A stretch of DNA of 64,000 nt, taken from the NCBI RefSeq assembly GCF_009724245.1, contig NZ_WNNK01000004.1:1-64000 (forward strand), written 5' to 3'. The notes under the pieces are model-generated. The model made no database searches and was not told the origin of the DNA. It saw nothing but the letters and a program-made list of their open reading frames with translations. The DNA comes from Pseudomonas spelaei (GTDB taxonomy: Bacteria; Pseudomonadota; Gammaproteobacteria; Pseudomonadales; Pseudomonadaceae). Of the stretch, positions 17,659-26,938 are shown piece by piece (the first letter of the stretch is position 1; each line of letters starts with the position of its first letter). The position numbers and the translations under genes are program-made.

Positions 17659-19443
17659 TTATGCCTGAACCAGTGGGCCGGGGTTTTTCAGGTACTGTTC
17701 GCGAATCGCCCGCGCCGACCAGTAGGTCAGCGCAGCCACCAGGCCTGTAGGGTTGTAGCCCAAGCCTTGTGGGAATGCAGATGCACCGGGAACAAACACG
17801 TTATGCACATCCCAGCACTGCAAGTAGCGGTTCAAGGCACTGGTTTTCGGGTCGGTGCCCATGATCGCGCCACCGTTGAGGTGGGTGGTCTGATAAGACG
17901 CAGTATTGAAATGCTCACCGACCTGTTTACCCAGCAGGGCAATCGCCTTGGGGTTCATCGCTTCGGCGATCTTGCTCATTTTCTCGACCATGAAGCGGTT
18001 CATCTTGATGTCGTTTTCCTGCCAGTCGAAGGTCATGCGCAGTAGCGGCAGGCCGTAGGCATCGCGGTAAACCGGGTCCAGATCGAGGTAGTTGCCCCTG
18101 TAGGACTGATGGGCACCATGGGCGTCCATCGACACTTGGTGGGTGTAGTAATCGGCTGTGGCGCGCTTCCAGGCACTGCCCCAGGCCGGCGTGCCCGGCG
18201 GGTTGGAGGTACCGGCAATCGGCCGGCTGCCCGCTTGGTTGACCCACATCGGTGAACCTCCGACGAAGCCGTGGGGGCCGTGGTCAAAGTTGTCGGCGTT
18301 GAAGTCATCCACCGCCACGCCGTTGCCACCGGCGCCGATGAAGTTGTTGGTGTGCACATCCTTGTCGAAGAAGGCCTTGATGGTGGCCATGTTCTGGTAG
18401 GCGAAGTTCTTGCCCACCACACCCTCACCGGAAATCGGATCGTAGGGTTTACCGATGCCCGACAGCAGCATCAATCGCACGTTATGAAACTGGAAGGCAC
18501 CGAGGATCACCAAGTCCGCCGGCTGCTCGATCTCACGCCCCTGGGCGTCGATGTAGGTCACGCCGGTGGCCTTGCTCTTGGTGCTGTCGAGATTGACCTT
18601 CAACACGTGGGAATTAGGCCGCAATTCGAAGTTCGGCACCTGCTTCAAGGCCGGCAGGATGTTCACGTTCGGCGAGGCCTTGGAATACATGTAGCAGACA
18701 TAGCCACTGCAGAAGCCGCAGAAGTTACACGGCCCCATCTGCGCGCCGTAAGGGTTGGTGTAAGGCCCCGAAGTATTGGCGGACGGCAGGTTGTACGGTT
18801 TGTAACCCACGGCGTTGGCGGCCTGTTGGAACAGTTGCGCCGAGTAGGTATTTTTCTGCGATTGCAGTGGGAACGCATTCGAACGATCAGGTGCATAAGG
18901 GTTGCCGCCCTTACCTTCGCCCACTAATTGCCCCTTCACCGTCCAGGCCTGGCCGGAGGTCCCGAAAACCTTTTCGGCATAGTCAAAAAACGGCTCCAGC
19001 TCTTCATAGCTGACGCCGAAGTCCTGGATGGTCATGTCCTTGGGAATGAAGCTTTTCCCGTAGCGCTCTTCGTAATGGCTACGCATGCGCAATTCGATAG
19101 GGTCGACACGAAAGTGCACGCCAGACCAGTGCAAACCGGCACCACCAACACCGTTACCCGGCAGAAAGGCGCCCAACTGACGATTAGGCAGCGCAACGTC
19201 ATTCACACTATGGCGAATGGTCACGGTTTCTTTGGAGATGTCCTGAAAGAGCTTTTTGCGAACGCTGTAGGTCAGTTCGTCAATGACCTGGGGATAGTTG
19301 CCGTCCGGGTAGGTGTCCTGCATCGGCCCGCGCTCAAGCGCTACGACGTGCAAACCCGCCTCGGTCAACTCTTTGGCCATGATTGCGCCCGTCCAGCCGA
19401 AACCCACGATGACCGCATCCACTTTCTTCATGATGGTTGCCAT
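17659..19443 (-). CDS. Gluconate 2-dehydrogenase flavoprotein (GMC oxidoreductase) subunit
   Basis: This is the FAD-binding catalytic subunit that oxidises D-gluconate to 2-ketogluconate on the periplasmic face. The 594-residue protein begins with a Rossmann dinucleotide motif (VIVGFGWTGAIMA) and ends with the GMC C-terminal segment containing HLNGGAIMG and VFVPGASAFPQGLGYNPTG. A cluster of cysteines, CNFCGFCSGYVCYMY, lies mid-protein, as seen in this subfamily. It has no signal peptide, so it is probably exported with the Tat-dependent small subunit, whose gene ends 3 bases upstream. Confidence 0.92.
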   Translation of the reverse strand: MATIMKKVDAVIVGFGWTGAIMAKELTEAGLHVVALERGPMQDTYPDGNYPQVIDELTYSVRKKLFQDISKETVTIRHSVNDVALPNRQLGAFLPGNGVGGAGLHWSGVHFRVDPIELRMRSHYEERYGKSFIPKDMTIQDFGVSYEELEPFFDYAEKVFGTSGQAWTVKGQLVGEGKGGNPYAPDRSNAFPLQSQKNTYSAQLFQQAANAVGYKPYNLPSANTSGPYTNPYGAQMGPCNFCGFCSGYVCYMYSKASPNVNILPALKQVPNFELRPNSHVLKVNLDSTKSKATGVTYIDAQGREIEQPADLVILGAFQFHNVRLMLLSGIGKPYDPISGEGVVGKNFAYQNMATIKAFFDKDVHTNNFIGAGGNGVAVDDFNADNFDHGPHGFVGGSPMWVNQAGSRPIAGTSNPPGTPAWGSAWKRATADYYTHQVSMDAHGAHQSYRGNYLDLDPVYRDAYGLPLLRMTFDWQENDIKMNRFMVEKMSKIAEAMNPKAIALLGKQVGEHFNTASYQTTHLNGGAIMGTDPKTSALNRYLQCWDVHNVFVPGASAFPQGLGYNPTGLVAALTYWSARAIREQYLKNPGPLVQA

Positions 19444-19446
19444 GCC

Positions 19447-20199
19447 TTACGCCCTCTCGCCACGGATAGAAACAGCCGGGAAGGGGTATTGCTCGTTGCG
19501 TTCAACCCAATCCATGAAATCGGCGCGCGCGCCGGGGAAGCCGATCATGGTCCAGCCGACCATGCCTTTGTTGCCACCGTGGATCGGGTCGCAGAAGAAC
19601 CCTTCCTTGGTATTTTGCAGCAACAAGTTGAAGAAAATCTTTGGCGGCACCGCGTCGAAATGCGCGGCCATTTCAGCGCCGCCAGCCTCCAGACGCTTGA
19701 GCATATCGTCCTGGGTAGCGCTGTCTTGCCCAGCAAATACTTTACCGTTGAACGCCTTCGACCACTTATCCGTTGCGGCAATACCCAGACGATAGATCTC
19801 CTTGGGCACCAATTTGCTCTGCCAACCCATCTCCGGCGCCGCATCAGCGTTGAACGGCCCCTGCATGAACCACAGCGCGCCGCTGGCATAAGGCGTGTTC
19901 ATCTGGCGGTCGATGTATTCCGGCGCACCGGCTTCAAGAGCACCTGGGCCTTGGGCGTCCGCCGGGATCAGGCGGGCGACAGCCGCATTGATAAACGCCC
20001 ATTCTTCAGCCGTGAAATAGCTCGGCTCATAGGCTTTGCTGCTGACAGGCGCCTTGGGTTCGCTGGCTTGAGCGGGTTCGGAAGACGCCATCAGCACCGA
20101 GCCACCCAGGCCCGTACTGGCGACGGTGACCACAGGGATCAAGGTCAAGGATTTGCGCAAAAACTCACGCCGGGGGTTGTCTCGATCTTGATCAGACAT
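19447..20199 (-). CDS. Gluconate 2-dehydrogenase subunit 3 (small, Tat-exported)
   Basis: This 250-residue accessory subunit carries an N-terminal twin-arginine signal (RREFLRKSLTLI) and matches the gluconate 2-dehydrogenase subunit 3 family. It probably escorts the flavoprotein through the Tat system and is needed for activity. It is the first gene of the operon, preceded by a ribosome-binding site GAGGTG. Confidence 0.92.
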   Translation of the reverse strand: MSDQDRDNPRREFLRKSLTLIPVVTVASTGLGGSVLMASSEPAQASEPKAPVSSKAYEPSYFTAEEWAFINAAVARLIPADAQGPGALEAGAPEYIDRQMNTPYASGALWFMQGPFNADAAPEMGWQSKLVPKEIYRLGIAATDKWSKAFNGKVFAGQDSATQDDMLKRLEAGGAEMAAHFDAVPPKIFFNLLLQNTKEGFFCDPIHGGNKGMVGWTMIGFPGARADFMDWVERNEQYPFPAVSIRGERA

Positions 20200-20505
20200 G
20201 GTGGCACCTCATCATGTGGTCACGGGTTTATCAGCCGCTTCAAGGAGCGACTTGTCTTTTTGGCAGCACGTGGGATCCAACCGATCCCCGAAAAATAGAA
20301 CACTGCAGCAATCAATAGTTACAAATGATAGCAGCCTAAGGATTAAGAAGAATCGATTCAGCCCGGAAATATTACCGATCCACTGCAAAAACATTAGCAT
20401 CAGGACGGATATTCACGATTCTTTGACGAGCACCTCACACGACGTTGACCCCGCATAGGCGATTCTGAACGCCATCAGCCATTTCCCTATTCGGTTACGC
20501 CGCGC
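20200..20505. other. Divergent intergenic region, gluconate dehydrogenase / phosphatase
   Basis: This 306-base stretch is more AT-rich than its surroundings and has no convincing gene. It should contain both divergent promoters. A TTGACC at about 20445 could be a -35 for the phosphatase gene, but no matching -10 is clear. Confidence 0.45.
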
Positions 20506-21153
20506 ATGTTCAAGAATCATTTACTTCCTGCACTTTGCCTGTCGTTCATGACACTGTTTGCGGCCGTTCACGCCCAGGCCGACGACGCCACACCCACTCG
20601 CCCCGCGGAATGGGCTCAGCCTGTGGCAAAGCAATACAACCTGTACCAAATGTCGCCCACGCTCTATCGCAGTGCGTTGCCCGACAGCACGGCCATTCCC
20701 GTATTGGAAAACCTCAAGATCGGCACGGTGATCAACTTCCTGCCCGAATCTGACGACGCCTGGCTGAAAAAGCCTGATATCAAACAGGTGCAGTTGCCTT
20801 ATCGCACCAACCATGTCGACGATGCCGACATCCTGGCGGCCCTGCGTGCTATCCAGACCGCTGAGGCCAACGGCCCGGTCTTGATGCACTGCAAGCATGG
20901 CTCGGACCGCACAGGATTGATTTCGGCGATGTACCGTGTGGTGGTACAGGGCTGGAGCAAAGAAGACGCGCTGAACGAAATGACCTTGGGTGGCTTCGGT
21001 GACAGCTCCCACTTCAAGGATGGCGTTCGCTACATGATGAAGGCCGATATCGACAAACTGCGCACAGCGCTGGCCAATGGTGATTGCAGCACCAGCGCGT
21101 TTGCACTGTGCTCGATGAAGAGTTGGATTAATACCGCGAGTTCGGGTTCGTAA
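20506..21153 (+). CDS. Secreted tyrosine/dual-specificity phosphatase family protein
   Basis: The 215-residue protein has a signal peptide (cleavage near AVHAQA) and the phosphatase P-loop HCKHGSDRTG, that is Cx5R with catalytic Cys129 and Arg135. An aspartate-rich segment before it (NHVDDADIL) may give the general acid. It should be periplasmic. The substrate is unknown; the family includes protein tyrosine phosphatases and inositol/lipid phosphatases. Confidence 0.85.
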   Translation: MFKNHLLPALCLSFMTLFAAVHAQADDATPTRPAEWAQPVAKQYNLYQMSPTLYRSALPDSTAIPVLENLKIGTVINFLPESDDAWLKKPDIKQVQLPYRTNHVDDADILAALRAIQTAEANGPVLMHCKHGSDRTGLISAMYRVVVQGWSKEDALNEMTLGGFGDSSHFKDGVRYMMKADIDKLRTALANGDCSTSAFALCSMKSWINTASSGS

Positions 21154-21177
21154 CAGGAGCGAGCATGCTCGCTCCTG
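21154..21177. terminator. Perfect 24-bp palindrome between convergent genes
   Basis: CAGGAGCGAGCA/TGCTCGCTCCTG directly follows the phosphatase stop and lies before the yheV 3' end. It belongs to the AGGAGCGAG-type short palindromes seen three times in the window and probably acts as a bidirectional 3'-end hairpin. Confidence 0.6.
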
Positions 21178-21186
21178 ACGAGAGAG

Positions 21187-21459
21187 TCAGTCTTTTTTCA
21201 ACTTCGGATTGGGGAAAAACTGCACGGCCTGCACCTTGGGATCCGGTGCCTTCAACGCCGACGTATTGACCCGCGTGCCCAATTCCTTGGGCACCGAAAG
21301 ACCTTGCTCATTGAGCGTGTCGGAATAACCGCAGGCCACGCATTCGCGGTGCGGCACATCGTCCTCGCTCCACATCATCAACTTGTCCGGCTCGCTGCAC
21401 GCCGGGCAGACCGCTCCGGCGATAAAGCGTTTTTTGGTTTTCACAGGCCCTTCACTCAT
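21187..21459 (-). CDS. yheV: YheV-family putative zinc-ribbon protein
   Basis: This small 90-residue protein has two CxxC pairs (CPAC and CVAC) spaced like a zinc ribbon, and a charged C terminus. It resembles YheV, which is encoded next to prlC-type oligopeptidase genes or kefB in gammaproteobacteria. Its start codon overlaps the prlC stop by 4 bases, so it is probably co-translated. Its function is unknown. Confidence 0.85.
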   Translation of the reverse strand: MSEGPVKTKKRFIAGAVCPACSEPDKLMMWSEDDVPHRECVACGYSDTLNEQGLSVPKELGTRVNTSALKAPDPKVQAVQFFPNPKLKKD

Positions 21460-23507
21460 GCTGCCGCGTCCTCAGTCAGGCCGCTGTGGCGCAAGAGTGC
21501 GTCAATCGACGGCGCACGTCCGCGAAAATCGACGAACAGCACCATCGGCTCCTGTGAACCTCCACGGGCCAGGATCGCTTCGCGGAAGGCACGGCCGGTT
21601 TCGGCGTTGAGTACACCGTCTTCTTCAAACTTGGAGAACGCATCCGCCGACAGCACTTCCGCCCATTTGTAGCTGTAGTAACCCGCGGCATAGCCGCCAG
21701 CGAAGATATGGGCAAAGCTGTTAGGGAAGCGGTTGTAGGCCGGCGGACGCATCACCGAGACTTCGTCACGTACGCCTTCGAGCACTTGCAGCACGCTGCG
21801 GCCATCGCCGTGGGTGGCGTGCAGCTCGAAGTCGAACAGGGAGAACTCCAACTGGCGAACCATCATCAGGCCGGACTGGAAATTCTTCGCCGCGAGCATT
21901 TTTTCCAGCAGGTCCTGAGGCAGCGGTTCGCCGGTTTCATAGTGGCCAGAAATCAGCGCCAGGCCTTCCGGCTCCCAGCACCAGTTCTCCATGAACTGGC
22001 TTGGCAACTCCACTGCATCCCAGGCCACGCCGTTGATGCCGGAGACGCCGGCGTGTTCAACACGGGTCAACAGGTGATGCAGGCCGTGGCCGAACTCGTG
22101 GAACAGCGTCGTCACTTCATCGTGAGTCAGCAGGGCAGGCTTGCCGCTGTCGGCCGGGGTGAAGTTGCACACCAGGTTGGCCACCGGGCTTTGCAATACG
22201 CCATCGATCGTGCGACGGCGATCGCGGGCACCGTCCATCCAGGCGCCGCCGCGCTTGTTGGCGCGGGCATACAGGTCGAAGAAGAAGCGACCAACGTGCT
22301 GGCCGTTTTCCTTGATTTCGAACAAACGAACATCCGGGTGCCAGGTGTCGAAACCTTTCTGCTCGGCGATTTCAATGCCGTACAGACGCTGGACGATGGC
22401 AAACAGGCCGCCCAGTACTTTGTCGATGGGGAAGTAGGCGCGCAGGGCTTCCTGGGAAACGCTGTAACGCTGTTCACGCAGCTTTTCACCGTAGAAACCG
22501 CTGTCCCAGCTTTGCAGGTCCGGGCAGCCTTGTTCGGCGGCGTAGGCCTTGAGCTGTTGCAGATCCAGGGTAGCGAACGGCTTGCTACGCTTGGCCAGGT
22601 CTCGCAGGAAGCTCAACACCTGGTCGCTGGACTCAGCCATTTTGGTGGCCAGGCTCAGTTCGGAGAAGGATGCGAAACCCAGCAGTTGAGCCAGTTCCTG
22701 GCGCAGGTCGAGGATCTGTTCCATCACCGGACCGTTATCGTTCTGACCGGCATTCGGGCCTTGGTCCGACGCACGGGTGCAGTAGGCCGCATAGACTTCT
22801 TCGCGCAGGGCGCGGTCATGGGCGTAGGTCATCACCGCGTAGTAGCTGGGGAATTCCAGGGTGATCAGCCAACCATCAAGGCTCTTGGCCTGGGCGGCGG
22901 CGGCCATTTGTGCCTTGGCCGAGTCGGTCAGGCCGGCGAGGGTCGCTTCGTCAGTAACGTGCTTGGTCCAGGCCTGGGTGGCGTCCAGCAATTGATTGGA
23001 GAAGCGACTGCCCAACTCCGACAGCTTGCTCTGCACTTCGGCGTAACGCTTTTGCTGAGCTTCAGGCAGGTCGATACCCGACAGGCGGAAGTCCCGCAGC
23101 GAGTGCTCCAGAATGGTTTTTTGCGCCACATCGAAATCGGTCGCTTGCGGGCTGTTGGCCAAGGCGTCGAAGGCCTGGAACAGCTCGCGGTTCTGGCCCA
23201 TCTCGGTGGAGTAGGCGCTCAACGCCGGCAGGCAAGCCTCATAGGCTTCGCGCAACTCGGCACTGTTGCACACGGCATTCAGGTGGCTGACCGGGCTCCA
23301 GGCAGCGCCCAGGCGATCATTGAGCTCGTCCATGGCCAGGACCAGCCCGGCCCAGGTCGGATTTTTACCCTGGCTTTGCAGGATGCCTTCGATGGCGACA
23401 CGGTTGTCGGCCAGGATCTGTTCGATGGCCGGTTGCACGTGCTCGGCACGGATCGCCGAGAACGGCGGCAGGTCGTAGGACTGCAGAAGAGGGTTGTTCG
23501 CGCTCAC
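21456..23507 (-). CDS. prlC: Oligopeptidase A (M3 zinc metallopeptidase)
   Basis: This cytoplasmic peptidase degrades short peptides, including cleaved signal peptides. The zinc motif HEFGH lies in FHEFGHGLHHLL in the C-terminal third, with the expected downstream glutamate region. I chose the GTG at 23507 (SANNPLLQSYDLPP...), giving 683 residues, the usual length; the frame extends 21 codons further upstream without family-like sequence. It overlaps yheV by 4 bases and diverges from the gamma-carbonic anhydrase gene. Confidence 0.95.
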   Translation of the reverse strand: MSANNPLLQSYDLPPFSAIRAEHVQPAIEQILADNRVAIEGILQSQGKNPTWAGLVLAMDELNDRLGAAWSPVSHLNAVCNSAELREAYEACLPALSAYSTEMGQNRELFQAFDALANSPQATDFDVAQKTILEHSLRDFRLSGIDLPEAQQKRYAEVQSKLSELGSRFSNQLLDATQAWTKHVTDEATLAGLTDSAKAQMAAAAQAKSLDGWLITLEFPSYYAVMTYAHDRALREEVYAAYCTRASDQGPNAGQNDNGPVMEQILDLRQELAQLLGFASFSELSLATKMAESSDQVLSFLRDLAKRSKPFATLDLQQLKAYAAEQGCPDLQSWDSGFYGEKLREQRYSVSQEALRAYFPIDKVLGGLFAIVQRLYGIEIAEQKGFDTWHPDVRLFEIKENGQHVGRFFFDLYARANKRGGAWMDGARDRRRTIDGVLQSPVANLVCNFTPADSGKPALLTHDEVTTLFHEFGHGLHHLLTRVEHAGVSGINGVAWDAVELPSQFMENWCWEPEGLALISGHYETGEPLPQDLLEKMLAAKNFQSGLMMVRQLEFSLFDFELHATHGDGRSVLQVLEGVRDEVSVMRPPAYNRFPNSFAHIFAGGYAAGYYSYKWAEVLSADAFSKFEEDGVLNAETGRAFREAILARGGSQEPMVLFVDFRGRAPSIDALLRHSGLTEDAAA

Positions 23508-23609
23508 GGTGGGCACCTTGGCTGAAGAAACATGTAAGAACAAAGATGGGGCCATCTTAATTACAATCAACGTCCACCGCAGCTATCAGCAGAAGAGAGA
23601 GAGCCTATC

Positions 23610-24155
23610 GTGACCCTTCGCACCTACCAGAACCACACGCCGGCCTTGCTTGCCGGGGCTTTTGTCGATGCATCAGCGGTGGTGATCGGCGACGTCGAAA
23701 TCGGCGCCGACAGCTCGGTCTGGCCGCTGACGGTGATTCGCGGCGACATGCACCGCATCCGCATCGGCGCGCGCACCAGTGTCCAGGACGGCTGCGTGCT
23801 GCACATTACCCACGCCGGCCCCTTCAATCCTGACGGTTTCCCGCTGCTGATCGGCGACGACGTGACCATCGCCCACAAAGTCATGCTGCATGGCTGCACG
23901 GTGGGCAACCGGATCCTGATCGGCATGGGCAGCATCGTGATGGACGGTGCGGTGGTGGAGGACGATGTGATCATCGGTGCCGGCAGTCTGGTACCGCCGG
24001 GCAAGAAACTCGAGAGCGGCTTTTTGTATGTCGGCAGCCCGGTGAAACAGATTCGGCCGTTGACTGACAAGGAACGTGCCTTTTTCACCTACAGCGCCGC
24101 GAACTACGTGAAGCTCAAAGACCTGCACCTGGCCGAAGGCTTCGACCCATGTTAA
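23610..24155 (+). CDS. Gamma-class carbonic anhydrase family protein
   Basis: This is a left-handed beta-helix (hexapeptide repeat) protein of 181 residues. Histidines in HITHAGP and IAHKVMLHG correspond to the zinc ligands of the gamma class. It starts at a GTG after GAGAGAG. Family members may be active carbonic anhydrases or CaiE/PaaY-like proteins. The next gene begins 8 bases after the stop. Confidence 0.9.
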   Translation: MTLRTYQNHTPALLAGAFVDASAVVIGDVEIGADSSVWPLTVIRGDMHRIRIGARTSVQDGCVLHITHAGPFNPDGFPLLIGDDVTIAHKVMLHGCTVGNRILIGMGSIVMDGAVVEDDVIIGAGSLVPPGKKLESGFLYVGSPVKQIRPLTDKERAFFTYSAANYVKLKDLHLAEGFDPC

Positions 24156-24163
24156 GGACTCCC

Positions 24164-24817
24164 ATGCATTACCAAACCGTTTTGTTCGACCTGGATGGCA
24201 CCCTGACCGACCCTCGGGAAGGCATCACCCGCTCAATCCAGTACGCCCTCGCCAAGCTGGGGATCGATGAGCCGGACCTGACCAAGCTGGAACACTTCAT
24301 CGGCCCGCCGCTGCTGCAAGCGTTCATGCAGTTTTACGGCTTCGATGAGGCCAAGGCCTGGGAGGCAGTGAATTTTTACCGTGAGCGTTTCAAGGTCACC
24401 GGACTGTATGAAAATCGTGTGTTCGACGGTGTCATGCCGCTACTTGAGGAGCTGAACGGCCAAGGCCGGCAGCTGTATGTCGCTACCTCCAAACCTTGGG
24501 AGTTTGCCCGTGAAATCGCCCGGCATTTTGATTTCGCCAAGCACTTCAAGGTGATCTACGGCAGCGAACTGGATGGCACCCGGACCAACAAGGTCGAGCT
24601 GATCGCCCACCTGATGGCCGAAGAGGGCCTGGACCCGGCCAGTACGCTGATGATCGGCGACCGTAAGCATGACCTGATCGGTGCCCACCGCAACGGGCTG
24701 GATGCGGCGGCCGTGGGGTACGGGTTTGGCAGCCGTGAGGAGTTGAATGCAGAGTCGCCGGCCTGGCATTTTGAAACGCTGGATGAACTGCATCAGGCGT
24801 TTTTGCAGCGGGCTTGA
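24164..24817 (+). CDS. HAD-family phosphatase (phosphoglycolate phosphatase/5'-nucleotidase-like)
   Basis: The 217-residue protein has HAD motif I (LFDLDGTLTD), motif II around YVATSKP and motif III/IV at MIGDRKHDLIGA. The ATG at 24164 follows AAGGAC with good spacing; an upstream start at 24149 would overlap the previous gene. The true substrate is unknown. Confidence 0.88.
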   Translation: MHYQTVLFDLDGTLTDPREGITRSIQYALAKLGIDEPDLTKLEHFIGPPLLQAFMQFYGFDEAKAWEAVNFYRERFKVTGLYENRVFDGVMPLLEELNGQGRQLYVATSKPWEFAREIARHFDFAKHFKVIYGSELDGTRTNKVELIAHLMAEEGLDPASTLMIGDRKHDLIGAHRNGLDAAAVGYGFGSREELNAESPAWHFETLDELHQAFLQRA

Positions 24818-24824
24818 GATTGCT

Positions 24825-24899
24825 ATCGCGGGCAAGCCCGCTCCCACATTTGACCTGGGTACACAGATCAAAATGTGGGAGCCGGGCTTGCCCGCGATG
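24825..24899. repeat. REPIN of the CGGGCTTGCCCGCGAT type
   Basis: Inverted REP cores (ATCGCGGGCAAGCCCGCTCCC and its complement) lie between the convergent 3' ends of the HAD gene and the aminopeptidase gene. This is a variant of the REP sequence found elsewhere in the window. Confidence 0.85.
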
Positions 24900-24904
24900 A
24901 GGCC

Positions 24905-26002
24905 CTATGTGCCAACTACAGGATCAGGTCCTTCCAACCGGCTCAACGCCTGCTTGCGCTCATCCCCCGGCAACCCGCCCAGCTTCTCCACCGCCGTATA
25001 AAATTTCAGCCAATCCCCGCCCGACTGCCGGAACAACGCTGCAAACGCCGGCACCCACCGGTCATACAAGCCAAACGGCAACAGCCGCGCATTGTTCATC
25101 GGCGCATTGACCCAAGTGTCGTAGCGCTTATCACCGCTCCATTGAGCATCGCGCATCTGCCGGTAGTCGCTGCGAAAGCGCTCAAACTCAGCGGCTTTGG
25201 CGAAACGCATGTTGTCTGCCGACAGTGGCTGCACATACAAACGCTCCAGGCGCTCACGAGTGTCGAGAATCAGCTGGATAAACTGATCCCGCTGCTTCAC
25301 CGCCGACACACTGGCCGGTGGCAACCCCCGAGCCGCACGCCACTGGCGAGTGCCTTCCTGCTCGACAAAGGTGGCAAACGACTCGTTGAACTCGGTGTCG
25401 TCCTTCACATAAAACCGCTGATGCGCCAGCTCATGAAAGATCAGGGTGGCCAGGCGCTCATCGCCCCAGCTCATCATCGAACTCATGATCGGGTCATTGA
25501 ACCAACCCAGTGTGGAATAGGCTTCGACGCCACCTATCGACACGTCCATGCCTTGCTGCTGCAACAACGCTGCCTCACCACGGGCCGCGCCCTGGCTGTA
25601 ATAGCCCCGGTAGGCCACGCAGCCGGCAATCGGAAAGCAGTGAGTCTGTGGCGACAACGAAAATTCGGACGTAGCAAAGACATTCCAGACGACAAAGGGC
25701 CGGCCAATATCGGCATACAGGCGGTAGCTTCGGTTGTCCGGCAAGTGCAGGTGCTGACTGGCGAAGATGCGGGCCTTCTGCGATTGGGCCAGGTGATCGC
25801 GCAGTACCTGTGGCCGCGAAGGGTCTGCGATCACCTGGGCTACCGGTTCCCGGGCACGCAGCAGTTGCCACTGGCCGCTCGCCAACTGGCCGTAGTAACC
25901 CACGCTCGAACAACCGTTGAGCAGCCAAAGCACGAGAACCGGAAACAAAAACCGGAAATGACGATCAAGTAACCCATGACGTAAACACCAACGCCCAACC
26001 AT
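24905..26002 (-). CDS. Putative zinc aminopeptidase lipoprotein
   Basis: The 365-residue protein has a lipoprotein signal peptide with lipobox LNGC near residue 31 and a zinc metalloprotease motif HELAH (FHELAHQRFYV) followed by EFNESFATFVE. It matches the family annotated as putative aminopeptidase (PF10023-type). It should be envelope-anchored. The ATG at 26002 follows GAGGTGG. Its natural substrate is unknown. Confidence 0.85.
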   Translation of the reverse strand: MVGRWCLRHGLLDRHFRFLFPVLVLWLLNGCSSVGYYGQLASGQWQLLRAREPVAQVIADPSRPQVLRDHLAQSQKARIFASQHLHLPDNRSYRLYADIGRPFVVWNVFATSEFSLSPQTHCFPIAGCVAYRGYYSQGAARGEAALLQQQGMDVSIGGVEAYSTLGWFNDPIMSSMMSWGDERLATLIFHELAHQRFYVKDDTEFNESFATFVEQEGTRQWRAARGLPPASVSAVKQRDQFIQLILDTRERLERLYVQPLSADNMRFAKAAEFERFRSDYRQMRDAQWSGDKRYDTWVNAPMNNARLLPFGLYDRWVPAFAALFRQSGGDWLKFYTAVEKLGGLPGDERKQALSRLEGPDPVVGT

Positions 26003-26059
26003 TACCACCACCTCGGAGAGTCTGCCCGCCAGACTATCTCGCTTGCACGGAGTTTTGCC

Positions 26060-26473
26060 ATGCGCATGTTCATGCTGACCGGTAGTGTGCTGATCCTGAC
26101 GGGTTGCGTCGGGTTACCGGACCCCGATCCGGCCCAGGCCTGGATTGACCTCGACAACGGTCAAGAAGCGGCGCTGCACGCGCTGAAAGTCGATGACAAG
26201 ACCACCACCGATAAACGTTATTTCGAAGTGCCGCCGGGTCGCCATGAGCTGACCGTGCGCTATCAATTCCCCGTCGAGGCCACCAACATCGGCCCCGATG
26301 CGCAGCGCCTGTGGCGCGATTGCCGGCTCAACCTGACGTTCAAGGACTTCAGCGCCGGCGAGCGTTACCAGGTACAGGCTGGTAGCACTGGTTTCAGGGC
26401 CTGGGCCAAACTGTATGACCAGGATCACAAGGTCATCAGCCAAGCCAAACCCGCAGGCTGCCAACAGAGTTGA
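26060..26473 (+). CDS. Hypothetical lipoprotein, paralogue 1
   Basis: The 137-residue protein has a lipoprotein signal with lipobox LTGC. Its body aligns with that of the next gene: both contain QAWIDx, a basic D(K/R)xF.VPPG.HEL.VR(Y/F) core, a central cysteine and a closing cysteine. The fold may be PEGA-like, as this VPPG-HEL pattern is typical of such modules. Function unknown. Confidence 0.82.
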   Translation: MRMFMLTGSVLILTGCVGLPDPDPAQAWIDLDNGQEAALHALKVDDKTTTDKRYFEVPPGRHELTVRYQFPVEATNIGPDAQRLWRDCRLNLTFKDFSAGERYQVQAGSTGFRAWAKLYDQDHKVISQAKPAGCQQS

Positions 26474-26515
26474 TCGGCGCTATGCTGGGGCTATTCCTAG
26501 CGTCGAGTGCTTAAC

Positions 26516-26938
26516 ATGCGTCCGCTTTTGTTTCCGATTGCCGCGATTTTTCTAAGCGCCTGCACGTCGACACCCATCCCGCCAGTCGATCCACAACAAG
26601 CCTGGATCGACTTTGCCACCCCGACACCCGGGGCCAAGTTGGTAATGGCTCAACGCCTGGATGGAAAAAACCTGACCGACGGGCGCTTCTTCCAGGTCCC
26701 GCCCGGTAGCCACGAATTGATGGTGCGTTTTGATTTCGAAGTGCCTACCGGCGGCAGCTTCGGCGGGCTGGGGCAAACGGATGAACGGACCTGCTTCATC
26801 ACCGTGCAATACGACCATTTCGAAGCCGGCCAGCGGTACCGCCTGGAAGGGCGGTCATTGGCCTATACCCCGAACATCCGGCTGTACAACGCAGCGCGCC
26901 AGTTGCTGGCCGAAGAACGCAGCGTCAACTGCCTCTGA
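26516..26938 (+). CDS. Hypothetical lipoprotein, paralogue 2
   Basis: The 140-residue protein starts at the ATG at 26516 (a GTG three codons earlier is possible) and has lipobox LSAC. It is a tandem paralogue of the preceding gene, sharing the QAWIDF, QVPPGSHELMVRFDFEVP and terminal cysteine features. It is 42 bases downstream of paralogue 1 and converges with a DUF1161 gene whose stop begins at the next base. Function unknown. Confidence 0.82.
   Translation: MRPLLFPIAAIFLSACTSTPIPPVDPQQAWIDFATPTPGAKLVMAQRLDGKNLTDGRFFQVPPGSHELMVRFDFEVPTGGSFGGLGQTDERTCFITVQYDHFEAGQRYRLEGRSLAYTPNIRLYNAARQLLAEERSVNCL

Noticed and set aside
21708..23525. 605-codon open frame opposite prlC
   Set aside because: Its composition mirrors the GC-skewed codon pattern of prlC on the other strand, and there is no ribosome-binding site or domain.
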